Shown: positions 43,185-52,692 of the stretch, piece after piece
Position numbering within the stretch: the stretch's first letter is position 1
Layout of the letters: each line of letters starts with the position of its first letter
Assembly (NCBI GenBank): GCA_905171695.1
Contig: LR991653.1
Location: 896,258 to 960,257, forward strand
Source of the DNA: Candidatus Methanoperedentaceae archaeon GB37
GTDB taxonomy: Archaea > Halobacteriota > Methanosarcinia > Methanosarcinales > EX4572-44
DNA length: 64,000 nucleotides
Direction: 5' to 3'
The notes under the pieces: model-generated
Databases searched by the model: none
Seen by the model: only the letters and a program-made list of their open reading frames with translations
Told to the model about the DNA's origin: nothing
Program-made: the position numbers and the translations under genes

Positions 43185-44142
43185 TTAAGTGCATAGCATC
43201 TTAAACTTATTATCTAGGAACTTTTCAATCCAGTTTTTTGCAGAGGATATCGATTTTGTAAGTTTTTTGAAGGCTTTAGCGATTGTTTCCTTCAGTTCTT
43301 CCATGTTCAGTGGGGTTTTCTCTGAAACTGCTTTTTTAACGCTTTTCTAGATGTTTTCGATTGGATTCAGGTCGGGAGAGTAAGGTGGTAGATAAATCAG
43401 TGAAATGTTCAGTTTCTCAGCCTTTTTCTTCACTTTCTTGGCATGATGTTGTGTTCTGGAATTATCCAGAACGACTGCAATTCTTTTTTCAGGATTTGCT
43501 TCCCTTATTCTTCTTAGAAACGTTGTAAAGTCTTCGGCTTTGTTTTTCTCAGGAGATTCTATTAAGTTCTCTCCATTTATACAATAGAGCCCTGCGACTT
43601 TGGCTTTAACGTGGGTAGCAACTTTCTTAAGAGGCTTATCGAAGCTCCAGAGTCTCGTTGTGTTTGCATTTGCTTTGACTGTCATCTCATCGACGAATCC
43701 TATTACGTCCGATTGACGAATTTCAACCTCATCTAAGTCCAAACGATTTCAGGATTCTCCTGACCTGCCACGAAGAATAGCTAACTCCGAATTCTGCTTC
43801 AATGACTTCCTGAACTTCCTTCGTTGTCCACTCTTTCTCCTTGAGCATTTCCTTCAGTTTCTCTTTCTGCTCTTCTGTAAGTTTAGAAGGTCTTCCTCCA
43901 CCAAACTCCAGAATTAAACCTTCATAACCTCTGGAATTCCATCTCTTAAGCCATACATAGCCTGTTGCTTTAGTGACCCTGACCAGTTCAGCAGCTTCCT
44001 CAACGCTCATTCCTCTGTAGAGATATCTTATGAAGTATAATCTTTTGAGAACTCTTGCATCCTTTTCGAGCCTCTTGATCCTTTTGTCGAGTTCTTCTGC
44101 TGGTATGTGTTTTGCAACTTCGTAGATTCGCTTTCTGCCCAT
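43185..44142 (-). pseudogene. IS630-family transposase, split and interrupted by TAG
   Basis: The first frame (43729-44142) has the helix-turn-helix part (MSVEEAAELVRVTKATGYVW, GGRPSKLTEEQKEKLKEML, SYSSWQVRRILKSFGL). The second (43347-43742) has the DDE core (VIGFVDEMTV, AVVLDNSRTQHHAKK, IYLPPYSPDLNPIENI). They lie in different frames, and the usual 20-25 residue linker is missing. After NPIENI a TAG (43347-43349) replaces the invariant Trp, and the frame then continues KSVKKAVSEKTPL ... to TAA at 43185. So the protein carries at least two lesions. Terminal inverted repeats were not located. The 142 bases to 44284 hold nothing evident. Confidence 0.8.
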
Positions 44143-44284
44143 ATATTTTGTTGCTTTGTTTTAGTATATTTAGTATAAATAGCTTTGCTCAAGACTATAT
44201 ATCTTATATATCTTTTTTAGACCACCAACCGTCTTTTAGGATGCGAGCAATTTCATATAACTGGAGGATCATATACGAATCTTT

Positions 44285-45505
44285 TCAGTTGAGTATCTCT
44301 TCGACTGTGTTGATTATCTCCCGTGCAAGCATATCTTTTCGACCAGTGAAAGAACTGATCTTCTCTTTTTGGATGATATGTATCTTGTTTGTCTCTTCTC
44401 CGATTCCTCCAGATCCAACATCGTTTGCTATCACCGCTGCAAGCCCGTATCTTTCCATGGACTCTCTGGCACGTGCGATCAACTCTTGGTGGGTTACGTT
44501 GGTCTCTGCTTTGAATCCGATGATTCTCTGGTCTGGGTATTCCATTCGAACCATCTCCAGGAGTTTTGGCACGGGCTTGAGTCTCAGGGTCTTCGGGGTG
44601 TCGGATCGGATCTTTCTATCTGTCTTGTCCACGGTGAAGTCGGATATTGCGGCTGCACTTATTAGCACGTCCGCGTGAGATGCTTCTTGAAGTACTGCTC
44701 TTGTCATCTCTTCTGCACTCTCAACTATGATCTCTCTTATCCCGTGAAGATCTCTCTTCACTGTGTGAATTATCGTGACGCTGGCGCCGCGACGGTACGC
44801 TTCAAGGGCGATCTCTACTCCGGTGCGACCAGAGGCTCGGTTGGTGATTATCCTGATAGGATCGATCCGTTCACTTGTAGCACCGCTCGTTATCAGTATC
44901 CTCTTCCCGTCAAGAGTGTGCGATCCGAGGATACGTTCGACCTCGAGCACCACATCCCCATCCTCTGCAATCTTTGCAGCACCCTCTCCCATCACGGGTT
45001 CTATGAGAAAGACGCCCATCGCTTTGAGTCTTTTAATATTCTCGATGACTCTTGGATGATTGTACATCGCCTCGTGCATGGCAGGCACAACCAGCACAGG
45101 TTTCCCAGAGCCGATCGCTGTTGTGGCAAAGGTCGTAACGCTTGTGTCATCGATACCACACGCAATTTTGCTCACCGTGTTTGCCGTTGCGGGTGCAACG
45201 AGCAAGAGGTCTCCCTCCCCACTCATTCCACAGTACTTCACATGCTCCACCTCGCCAGTGATCCTTGTAATCACCTCTTCCCCGCACGCATAATGCATAG
45301 CATCAGGATGCAGTATCTGTGTAGCAGCAGGACTCATTACAGGAATCACATTCGCGCCCCGGCGAAGAAGGCTTCGTGCAAGTTCCACAGAACGCACCGC
45401 GGCAATACTACCAGTCACACCAAGAACGATCGTCTTGCCTTCGAGCGTACTCGACCCAGCACCAGAGATCATCTTAGCAGGATGCATCAACACTCCAAAA
45501 GCCAT
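44285..45505 (-). CDS. coaBC: Bifunctional phosphopantothenoylcysteine decarboxylase / phosphopantothenate-cysteine ligase
   Basis: 406 residues. N-terminal flavoprotein half (about 20-195): VLGVTGSIAAVRSVELARSL, LLLVAPATANTVSKIACGIDD, VLVVPAMHEAMYNHP (the PAMNxxMW-type motif with His for Asn). C-terminal ligase half: ILITSGATSERIDPIRIITN, AAAISDFTV, RIIGFKAETN, ANDVGSGGIG. It makes phosphopantetheine from phosphopantothenate, Cys and a nucleoside triphosphate in CoA synthesis. An ATG at 45487 (MHPAKM) is an alternative start. Divergent from the MBL gene. Confidence 0.94.
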   Translation of the reverse strand: MAFGVLMHPAKMISGAGSSTLEGKTIVLGVTGSIAAVRSVELARSLLRRGANVIPVMSPAATQILHPDAMHYACGEEVITRITGEVEHVKYCGMSGEGDLLLVAPATANTVSKIACGIDDTSVTTFATTAIGSGKPVLVVPAMHEAMYNHPRVIENIKRLKAMGVFLIEPVMGEGAAKIAEDGDVVLEVERILGSHTLDGKRILITSGATSERIDPIRIITNRASGRTGVEIALEAYRRGASVTIIHTVKRDLHGIREIIVESAEEMTRAVLQEASHADVLISAAAISDFTVDKTDRKIRSDTPKTLRLKPVPKLLEMVRMEYPDQRIIGFKAETNVTHQELIARARESMERYGLAAVIANDVGSGGIGEETNKIHIIQKEKISSFTGRKDMLAREIINTVEEILN

Positions 45506-45675
45506 CTACCAAGTTAGCCTTTTCGCTCGACCAGCCTTCAACACTCCTTTTAACACTTATACCCACGATAAAAATGTGGTGAACTGCTTCGTAAGAGTTT
45601 TAGCTAAGACATCCCATGGGACAGACTTATGAAGAATGGGTGTGATTTCAACTCTTCTCTTTTGAGGTTACACAG

Positions 45676-46683
45676 ATGGGCATGGAGATTCTGAGAAGGC
45701 TTGGTATAACGCCTCGTCGTGTGTTCTCGGGGCGGGGTGTGAAACCTCATCTCTCTCTCTTTTTCAACGATGTAGACGGGATTGAGAGGATATTCGGAAT
45801 TGACACCACTCCTTTCTCGAAGAAGATGGTAGAACCTGACTCTTATCTGATAACGCATGCACATTCAGATCATTATGGTAAATATGCTATGTCCTCGAAG
45901 CTTTCGGTTGCGTCAGAAGAGACTGCAATAGCGCTTGATCTGCTCCATGGTCGTGAGTTTAAGGGTGCAACCTTCAGGGTGGGGGAATCGTTCTTGATAG
46001 GTGAAACAGAGATTTCAACCTTTCACACAGGTCACACGATCGGCTCCAGCGCGTATCTCTGGGAGACTGAGTGTGGTGTCCGGATACTTGTCACAGGGGA
46101 CGTGAAGGAGTATAGAGTGCTCCCGTCTTGTGATCTGCTCGTGACAGAGGCAAACTATGGCGATCCGAGCGACTCGACGTGTTACTTCGAGGAGAACTCA
46201 AAAGATTTCTTGGAAATAGCGGGTGGTGGCGAGGTTGTCTTTGGTGCGTATGCATTCGGAAAAGCACAGCGTGCAGTGAAGATGCTTCGAAACTCGGGCT
46301 TTGAGGATCCAATCGGCATGTCACAGAAAAGCCTCAATCTTACAAGATCACTATTGAAAGAGAGCGGCAATCTCGTGGGACTGAGCGACGACGCAGATGT
46401 GTGGATCGTTCCACCCCACGAACTATCTGGAATTGAACGGAGTAACCGTTTTGTTCTCACATGCAGATCAGACTATCACTATTATCCTGCAATCCACTTA
46501 AGCGATCACATGGATGTACGAGGCTTGGTTGCAATGGTGAAACACTGTCAGCCAGAAGTCACGCTCCTCTACCACCCGAGAGGCGATCGACCGAAAAAGC
46601 TTGCAGACCACCTGTTAAGTGAAGAACTCTGCGCAGCTATTGCCGCAGAAGAGATACCCCCAACCACGTTGAGTAAAAAATAG
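45676..46683 (+). CDS. MBL-fold nuclease/exonuclease family protein
   Basis: 335 residues. The metallo-beta-lactamase motif HAHSDH (61-66) is intact. Further ligands are STFHTGHTIGSSAYLWE and LVTGDVKEY (Asp). The later part VVFGAYAFGKAQRAVKML and AIHLSDHMDVRGLVAMVKH fits the beta-CASP-lacking or short YSH1-like (COG1236) exonucleases acting on nucleic acids. GAGGTT precedes the ATG. The stop is TAG. Its substrate is not predictable. Confidence 0.82.
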   Translation: MGMEILRRLGITPRRVFSGRGVKPHLSLFFNDVDGIERIFGIDTTPFSKKMVEPDSYLITHAHSDHYGKYAMSSKLSVASEETAIALDLLHGREFKGATFRVGESFLIGETEISTFHTGHTIGSSAYLWETECGVRILVTGDVKEYRVLPSCDLLVTEANYGDPSDSTCYFEENSKDFLEIAGGGEVVFGAYAFGKAQRAVKMLRNSGFEDPIGMSQKSLNLTRSLLKESGNLVGLSDDADVWIVPPHELSGIERSNRFVLTCRSDYHYYPAIHLSDHMDVRGLVAMVKHCQPEVTLLYHPRGDRPKKLADHLLSEELCAAIAAEEIPPTTLSKK

Positions 46684-46740
46684 GAAGATAGGAAAATAAG
46701 CTCGGGGATCTTCGATCGATTATCTGATCGATTATCCGTT

Positions 46741-47352
46741 TCAGTGGCGTTTATGCCGTATTGGCGTCTCTTTCTCTCTTGCGTGTCGTGGCAGTGTTGT
46801 GAATACGCGGTATTTGATGTTGTCGTCCTTCAGTTCCTCTTCTATTCGATGAGCTATAAGCCTCTCTGGCATGTGAAGCCCTTTTACTCGTTCTACGAGT
46901 TCTTGAAAGCTTTTAAATTTGCCTTTTTCTCGTTCTTCGATCACTGCCCACATCAGTTTCTTACCGATACCTGGCAAGAGTTCCAGCATGTGCAACCGTG
47001 TGGTCAGTGGGTATGCAGTGTTGAAAAAGTTGATGAAGCGCTCCTCGTCCTTACGGACAATCTTTTCAATTACGTGTGGCAGTTCTTTCTGGGAGCCATT
47101 TGTCAAGTTTTTATAGGAAATTCTGCGTATTTGGAGAATCTTATCGCTTTTAAGATCTATTTTTTCTCTTGTCTCCGGGGATATCTCTTCTTCTGTGTAT
47201 ATATCCATAAGAGTGAACTGTTTCTCGCCAACTGCCTGAACCAATGGCTTTTTCTGGTAACCGTGCTGTTTGATATCTGTATGTCCCATCGGCAGATAAT
47301 CCAAGATCCATGCTACTTCTTCCTTCTCTGGTCTCTTCTCCATCATCGGCAT
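46741..47352 (-). CDS. DUF655 family archaeal protein
   Basis: 203 residues from the ATG at 47352 (GTG at 47367 is an alternative). Family marks: EVAWILDYLPMGHTDI, AVGEKQFTLMDIYTEE, then a helix-hairpin-helix stretch LELLPGIGKKLMWAVIEEREKGKF with FQELVERVKGLHMPERL. This is the COG1491 family, suspected RNA-binding and usually beside rpoF/ksgA, which are not here. Cytosolic, function unproven. Its 3' end coding strand is A/C-rich. Confidence 0.85.
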   Translation of the reverse strand: MPMMEKRPEKEEVAWILDYLPMGHTDIKQHGYQKKPLVQAVGEKQFTLMDIYTEEEISPETREKIDLKSDKILQIRRISYKNLTNGSQKELPHVIEKIVRKDEERFINFFNTAYPLTTRLHMLELLPGIGKKLMWAVIEEREKGKFKSFQELVERVKGLHMPERLIAHRIEEELKDDNIKYRVFTTLPRHAREKETPIRHKRH

Positions 47353-47498
47353 GGCGACATTCCACACTCATTCTTAACTGTGCCTCGTTTATGACTCCTA
47401 TTATTTATATCCTTTTTTACTTCTTCTGGATCGTGGAGAAATACACGTGTGACAAGTTTGAGATCATCTATTGTGTCATTGTTCTTTATCCCTATAGT

Positions 47499-48899
47499 TT
47501 AATTAATCTCCTGGATTCTCCGAAGGTATGATGAGTTCAGATCCGCTATTGCTTTTTTCTTTGCTATTTTCAGTCTGCTGTTCAGTTTTTTCATCTCGTT
47601 GTTGATCACTACCTCCGGTCTTTCTGGTATGTACATCAGTGTGTTGGTGGTTTTGTCCATCTTTTCTCTGATCCAGTTCCGTTCTTTCAGTGAATCAAGC
47701 GCTTCTTTGATCGTATTCGCGTCTATCTCGGTTGCTTCACTGATAGTTTCGAGTCGTGGTCCATGGAGTGCTATCAGAAGCTCGTATATCCTGACAGCAT
47801 CCTCGCTCACACCGAACTGTGTGAGAAACTCTCTCGTCTCGGCACTCATCTTTTCCACGTGTCTCTTCTTACGACGCCCCATTCCTCTGAGCTCTTCAAT
47901 GTCTACTTTGTCACTGCTCAGACTCACCAGGTCTTTCTCAACCACCTCTTCGAAGAGTCTTCTTCCTCGCTCGCTTCTGATGATGACGGTATTCCAGTCG
48001 GTCTTCGCGCCTATCGCACCGATCGATATATCTGAGAGTTCCGCTGAGAAATCTCTGCATAGCATGCATGGCTCATTAGCATGTTTGAAAACACTCTTGA
48101 GTGGAATGGATTCAACTTCACCACTTTTATGTAACTCAAATGAATTATTTCTTATTTTAACACTTTTTATTCCCGCAAGTTCTATTCCAAGCTCCCCCTC
48201 TATGAAATTTTTAAAAAGCTCGTCATAACGAAAGTTTTCAAAACAGAAAATGCCTATAACCGCTTTTATATCAAATGGATAGCGATCTTCAGAGAATAAC
48301 TCGAGTTTACGTATGCCCTGTACCTGACAGGGAGTACCAACAATAGCTATCTTCTTCATTCCTCTATCAAAAGCCTCTCGCAAGCCCATCACAACAGGAC
48401 AGATAGAGTACCTGGAACCTGCAGCACCAACCACATCCTCACCAGTCGTCGCAACGATCGGCACAGGCTTGAGCGGCTCACGCTCACTCACACCCGCCAT
48501 GAGAACACCCTCAACAGCACCAGACTCAAGGAGATACTTTGAAAGCGTCGTCGTAACACCGCCATCCTGCGAAACACTCCTGATCACATCAGAATTTGAT
48601 CGCGCCGAGACGATCTGATCGACATATCCAAGGTATCGATCATTACGTACTGCGCCAAAGATCATCTCTTCCATCCTTGAAGAAGGCACGTAAAACTGTG
48701 GACAGAACCGCGTACAACTATTGCAATGAGGATCGTACTCATCCTTCATGACAGGACGATCGTTCTCAAACCCAATGCGGGGACAGATCCCAGCGCATGT
48801 ACCACAGCCAGTGCACACGCCCCGCTCAATAACATAATACTCAAGATCGTCAAAACACTCAAGCTCTTCTTCACGAGCATCAAATTCCAAACCAACCAT
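47499..48899 (-). CDS. F420-hydrogenase beta-like protein fused to a TrmB-like winged helix
   Basis: 466 residues; the ATG is preceded by GAGGTGATC. Residues about 25-75 hold two [4Fe-4S] motifs (CTGCGTCAGICP and CNSCTRFCP). The FrhB/FpoF domain follows to about 350 (DQIVSARSNSDVIRSVSQDGGV, AIVGTPCQVQGIRKL, GIFCFENFRYDELF, CMLCRDFSAELSDISIGAIG), i.e. FAD/F420 chemistry. About 365-460 (FGVSEDAVRIYELLIALHG, ISEATEIDANTIKEALDSL, ERNWIREKM) reads as a TrmB-type winged helix-turn-helix, ending with a basic coiled region. FrhB homologues normally stop near 350. Confidence 0.88.
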   Translation of the reverse strand: MVGLEFDAREEELECFDDLEYYVIERGVCTGCGTCAGICPRIGFENDRPVMKDEYDPHCNSCTRFCPQFYVPSSRMEEMIFGAVRNDRYLGYVDQIVSARSNSDVIRSVSQDGGVTTTLSKYLLESGAVEGVLMAGVSEREPLKPVPIVATTGEDVVGAAGSRYSICPVVMGLREAFDRGMKKIAIVGTPCQVQGIRKLELFSEDRYPFDIKAVIGIFCFENFRYDELFKNFIEGELGIELAGIKSVKIRNNSFELHKSGEVESIPLKSVFKHANEPCMLCRDFSAELSDISIGAIGAKTDWNTVIIRSERGRRLFEEVVEKDLVSLSSDKVDIEELRGMGRRKKRHVEKMSAETREFLTQFGVSEDAVRIYELLIALHGPRLETISEATEIDANTIKEALDSLKERNWIREKMDKTTNTLMYIPERPEVVINNEMKKLNSRLKIAKKKAIADLNSSYLRRIQEIN

Positions 48900-48973
48900 A
48901 CGAAGAGATCACCTCATACCAAACCACTAAAGGTCACCAAAGACACACTACCATTCCTTAATTCATATATTAG

Positions 48974-49033
48974 ACTTACTACCAGATGACTTACTACCAG
49001 ATGACTTACTACCAGATGACTTACTACCAGATG
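48974..49033. repeat. 15-bp tandem repeat, four copies
   Basis: ACTTACTACCAGATG repeated four times without mismatch, directly before the transposase remnant at 49034. The interval from 48900 to 48973 otherwise contains only A+T-rich DNA. Confidence 0.9.
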
Positions 49034-49573
49034 AGAGCTTCAAGGATGCTCTTGATTATAATGGCAAAGAAAAGGGAAATGGTTAAAAAGCTTGCAATAG
49101 CAAAATTAGCTGTGGATGAGACTATCTTGAAGCACGATGGGAAGAAGTGCTACCTCTTCGTTCTCTGGACGTTGAGAAGAATAAGATCATCAATTTGAAG
49201 GTTTATCCAACGAGAAATACTCTGACAGCTTACTCCCTCTTAAAAGAAGTTCTGGAGATGTGTGAGGTTGAAGAAATCATTCTTGACAGAGGACCGTGGT
49301 ACAGGGATGCTTTACAACGCCTATCTGTCAAATTCAGAGATGAGAGCTTTGGAAAGCGAAATTTGGTTGAATCTGTACTCAGTTCATTCAAAGAGAGAGC
49401 TAAAATATTCTTCAGCTCTATAACAGTTAATTTCAGAAGAAGAGAGAAGATTTTCGGCAGGTGGAGAAGATCCCTTAGCTGAAAAGGAGGTTTTGGCTGA
49501 AGGGTGGCAGAACAAGATCCTGAAAGGAGGAGAAGAAGAGTTTCAGAGGAAAGTGTTAAGTACAATACTTTAA
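49034..49573 (+). pseudogene. IS6-like transposase remnant with frameshifts
   Basis: Three frames give one protein. KREMVKKLAIAKLAVDET and ILKHDGKKCYLF come from the first; a one-base shift at about 49155-49180 leads into LDVEKNKIINLKVYPTRNTL, ILDRGPWYRDALQRL, KRNLVESVLSSFKERAKIF and FSSITVNFRRREKIFGRWRR; a second shift near 49478 leads into AEKEVLAEGWQNKILKGG, ending at TAA 49571-49573. The DDE order (AVDET, LDRGPW, ESVLSSFKER) is that of the IS6/IS240-like group but differs in sequence from the four-copy family in this window. Confidence 0.7.
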
Positions 49574-49629
49574 AGTATAATATAGTACATTGATGTAATA
49601 AAATGCACATTAACAGCAGGTGAGAAGAG

Positions 49630-51180
49630 ATGATAGATGCCTCCGAGACCCACTTCAATGGACTTCTTCAGACCATAATCCCGATCAAGACGAGCCTCAC
49701 TCCACTTGAAGCATACACCGTCCTCAGATCACACAATTCCGAGGGGTACCATTATCTCCTCGAGTCTGTTGAGAAGGAGAGACGCCATGCCAGGTTCTCG
49801 TTTGTGGGTGTGAGCACTCTCGGAGGGATCAGAGTGAAAGGGAGGGAGGTCAAAGTCGATCTCTTCGCAGAGACGAGCCTGGTTGATCGGATCAGATCGA
49901 ATCTTGAAGAGGTGTGTGAAGATCTCGTACTCATGGATCATACGATGATGGGGAGGATCAGGGAGGGGTGTGACACGTTTGACGCCCTGCGCGCTGCAAT
50001 AGTTATGGGGAGGCCTCTCGGTGGGCTTGATCTTGAACGTCAGGTATTTACTGGTGGTGCCATCGGATTCGTAGCCTATGACTCTGTCTATGATTCACAC
50101 CTTGATCTAACGCCGTTTGATTCAGATATTGCGGATGCACAGTTTGCCCTTGTAACCGAGACTCTCGTCTTTGACCACCTGAGAGAGAGAACGTGTTTGG
50201 TGAAGACCGAAGCGATCGAAGAGGATACCGATCGAGAGGAGATACGAGAACGGATGAGTGTGAGGGGGGCGGAGATCGAGAGACTCTTATCCAGCAGAAC
50301 CTTGGATGAGCCCAAAGAGACCGGGGGCGAGACAAGCGACGAAGAGGGTTGTGAGATAGCCTCTTGTACCGCGGATAAGAGAGAGTTTGAAGAGATGGTG
50401 AGGCGTGCAAAGGAGCATATCATCGATGGTGACATCTTTCAGGTGGTTCTCTCTCGCAGGTACGGTATCAAGACACGAAAGAGCTCCTATGAGCTGTATC
50501 AACGGCTTCGAAGAGTGAATCCGAGTCCGTACATGTACTTATTTGAGTTTGAAGACCTCTCGATCATCGGTGCAAGCCCTGAAACCCTGCTGACGGTCAA
50601 GGATCGGAAGGTGATCACAAACCCCATAGCTGGAACATGCCCGCGTGGAAGAACACCAGAAGAGGATGAAGCGCTCGCGATGGAGATGCTATCGAGTGAG
50701 AAGGAGCGGGCTGAGCATGTGATGCTTGTTGACCTCGGTCGAAACGATGTTCGTGCCGTTTCAAAGCCAGGGAGTGTTCTTGTGGAGGATTACATGTCGG
50801 TTTTGAAGTACTCGCACGTACAGCACATCGAGAGCAGAGTTACAGGCGAGCTGCGAGAGGAGTGTGACGCATTTGACGCCACCCGAGCAATCTTTCCAGC
50901 AGGCACACTCAGTGGAGCTCCGAAGATACGTGCAATGGAGATCATCCACGAGATGGAGAAGAACTCGCGCGGGGTCTACGGAGGTGGTGTGGGATACTAC
51001 TCTTTCAACGGTGATGCCGACTTTGCGATCGTGATCCGAACGATGGTAAAGAAGTGTGATATGGTGTATGTCCAGGCAGGAGCCGGGATCGTGGCTGACT
51101 CTGACCCTGAGTACGAGTACAACGAGACCGAGCGCAAGATGGCTGCGATGATCGAGGGAGTCTTTGGGGGGATCAGATGA
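49630..51180 (+). CDS. trpE: Anthranilate synthase component I
   Basis: 516 residues. The N-terminal domain carries the Trp-binding LLES motif (YHYLLESVEKERRHARFSFVG). The chorismate-binding domain follows (about 245-510: DGDIFQVVLSRRYGIKT, SPYMYLFEFEDLSIIGASPETL, NPIAGTCPRGRTPEEDEAL, GTLSGAPKIRAMEII). It makes anthranilate from chorismate with glutamine-derived ammonia from TrpG; tryptophan should inhibit it. GGTGA precedes the ATG; the stop overlaps the trpG start (ATGA). No other trp genes adjacent; no leader attenuator is evident upstream, only IS debris. Confidence 0.97.
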   Translation: MIDASETHFNGLLQTIIPIKTSLTPLEAYTVLRSHNSEGYHYLLESVEKERRHARFSFVGVSTLGGIRVKGREVKVDLFAETSLVDRIRSNLEEVCEDLVLMDHTMMGRIREGCDTFDALRAAIVMGRPLGGLDLERQVFTGGAIGFVAYDSVYDSHLDLTPFDSDIADAQFALVTETLVFDHLRERTCLVKTEAIEEDTDREEIRERMSVRGAEIERLLSSRTLDEPKETGGETSDEEGCEIASCTADKREFEEMVRRAKEHIIDGDIFQVVLSRRYGIKTRKSSYELYQRLRRVNPSPYMYLFEFEDLSIIGASPETLLTVKDRKVITNPIAGTCPRGRTPEEDEALAMEMLSSEKERAEHVMLVDLGRNDVRAVSKPGSVLVEDYMSVLKYSHVQHIESRVTGELREECDAFDATRAIFPAGTLSGAPKIRAMEIIHEMEKNSRGVYGGGVGYYSFNGDADFAIVIRTMVKKCDMVYVQAGAGIVADSDPEYEYNETERKMAAMIEGVFGGIR

Positions 51181-51746
51181 AGGTGCTCTTCATCAACAAT
51201 CGGGACTCGTTTGTCTGGAATCTGGTGGATTACGTATCACGCTTCGAGCCTGAGACGGTGGTGGTGCCGCACACGATAACGGTGGACGAAGTACGGATGA
51301 TCGCGCCCGATGCGATCATAATCTCTCCTGGGCCAGGTCACCCAGCAAGAGAGAGAGACATCGGCAACTGTCTCAAAATAATTAAAAGCTTCAGTGAGAC
51401 TCCACAACTTGGGGTCTGCCTTGGACACCAGGCGATCGCGGTGGCGTTCGGAGGCAAGGTGGGGCACTCGCCTGAAGGCCCGATCCATGGGAAGCCCGCT
51501 AAAGTATACCATGACTCCAAGCGTATCTATCAAGGGCTCCCGAACCCATTCGAGGCTGGACGCTACCACTCACTCGCAGTCACACGGATGCCTGACGGGT
51601 TCATAAGAACGGCAGAGACAAAGGATGGTCTGCTGATGGGCATGCGACACGAGGCTTATCCGATCGAAGGAGTGCAGTTCCACCCAGAGTCCGTTCTCAC
51701 ACCAGCAGGACTGATGATAATCGAGAACTTCCTTAAGATGGCATGA
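51177..51746 (+). CDS. trpG: Anthranilate synthase component II (glutamine amidotransferase)
   Basis: 189 residues, a class I glutaminase: DSFVWNLVDYV at the start, IIISPGPGHPARERDIG, LGVCLGHQAIAVAFGGKV with the nucleophile Cys, and VQFHPESVLTPAG with the His-Glu pair. It supplies ammonia to TrpE. It overlaps trpE by four bases, so the subunits are translationally coupled. Confidence 0.96.
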   Translation: MKVLFINNRDSFVWNLVDYVSRFEPETVVVPHTITVDEVRMIAPDAIIISPGPGHPARERDIGNCLKIIKSFSETPQLGVCLGHQAIAVAFGGKVGHSPEGPIHGKPAKVYHDSKRIYQGLPNPFEAGRYHSLAVTRMPDGFIRTAETKDGLLMGMRHEAYPIEGVQFHPESVLTPAGLMIIENFLKMA

Positions 51747-51835
51747 AACACCCTCCCGAAAGACGTAAATAGTATACTGGCGATAAAATGATGTTTCATA
51801 TTTAACTCTTCAATTGGTCTGTTACTGGTGAAAGA

Positions 51836-52285
51836 ATGACAACGGTCTATGATGTACCTGCAAGTGAGCTAGTGAGGAAAGTCTCGGAAAAGCTGAAGGA
51901 TATAGAGAGTATCACTCCTCCTGAGTGGGCTGTCTTTGTGAAGACGGGCGTGAACAGGGAGTTACCCCCCGACGACCCTGACTGGTGGTATGTGAGATGC
52001 GCATCGATCCTCCGCAGGATATATATAGATAGTCCTGTTGGTGTCTCAAGACTCAAGACGGCGTACGGTGGCAAGAAGAGACGTGGTTCGAAGCCACCCC
52101 ACTTCGAGAGGGGGAGCGGCGCTCTATTGCGCAAGGCTCTTAAGGAACTGGAAGAGGCTGGGTTTATCGAATCTTCGGATGAGGGTCGTTCAATCACACC
52201 CAAGGGACGGTCTTTCCTTGATAACGCGTCTCATGAGGTGAAACTCTCACTTGCTGAAGAGATGCCAGCACTTGCAAAGTATTAA
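51836..52285 (+). CDS. rps19e: Ribosomal protein S19e
   Basis: 149 residues: TVYDVPASELVRKVSEKL, PPEWAVFVKTGVNRELPPDD, DWWYVRCASILRRIYID and KPPHFERGSGALLRKAL are family landmarks. Part of the small subunit. GGTGAAAG precedes the ATG. It opens the S19e-PDCD5-L39e-L31e-aIF6 operon, a gene order widely kept in archaea. Confidence 0.97.
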   Translation: MTTVYDVPASELVRKVSEKLKDIESITPPEWAVFVKTGVNRELPPDDPDWWYVRCASILRRIYIDSPVGVSRLKTAYGGKKRRGSKPPHFERGSGALLRKALKELEEAGFIESSDEGRSITPKGRSFLDNASHEVKLSLAEEMPALAKY

Positions 52286-52323
52286 GTTTCATAGGTTAAA
52301 CTGGATGTTGAGGTGTGCTTTTC

Positions 52324-52647
52324 ATGGACGATGAGCTTGAAGCGATCCGCAGGCGTCGTCTCGATGAGTTGCAGAGGCAGCAGATGCAGGTTGACGAGCA
52401 TGATCAGATGGCTGAACTGGAGGCTCAGAAGCAGTTGGTTATGCGCCAGATCCTGACACCTGAAGCACGAGAGCGGTTGAACAGGTTGAAGATGACAAGA
52501 GCAGATCTTGTGAATCAGATAGAGTCCCAGCTTATACTACTTGCCAAGAGCGGTCGGGTGCGGGGCAAGATCGATGATGCTCAGCTCAAAAAGCTTTTGA
52601 GCAAGGCGATGCCTAGGAAGAGGGATATACAGATTACGCGCAGGTGA
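52324..52647 (+). CDS. PDCD5-family DNA-binding protein
   Basis: 107 residues from the ATG at 52324 (MDDELEAIRRRRLDELQRQ); a GTG at 52315 is three codons earlier. The family pattern AQKQLVMRQILTPEARERLNRLK and LVNQIESQLILLAKSGRV and the basic end KKLLSKAMPRKRDIQITRR are complete. A three-helix nucleic-acid-binding protein conserved from archaea to the eukaryotic PDCD5; its role in archaea is unclear. Between S19e and L39e, as usual. Confidence 0.93.
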   Translation: MDDELEAIRRRRLDELQRQQMQVDEHDQMAELEAQKQLVMRQILTPEARERLNRLKMTRADLVNQIESQLILLAKSGRVRGKIDDAQLKKLLSKAMPRKRDIQITRR

Positions 52648-52692
52648 AGACCCGCGTACTTACATGCTTATAATTTTTTGGACGTGTAATGT

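Noticed and set aside
31490-43349. General use of TAG as pyrrolysine
   Set aside because: TAG terminates COG1340, top6B, the MBL nuclease, atwA and the PQQ protein, so it is an ordinary stop here; read-through at two accessory genes remains only a possibility.
44675-45517. Plus-strand open frame of 280 codons
   Set aside because: Antisense shadow of coaBC with Cys/His/Arg-rich random composition.
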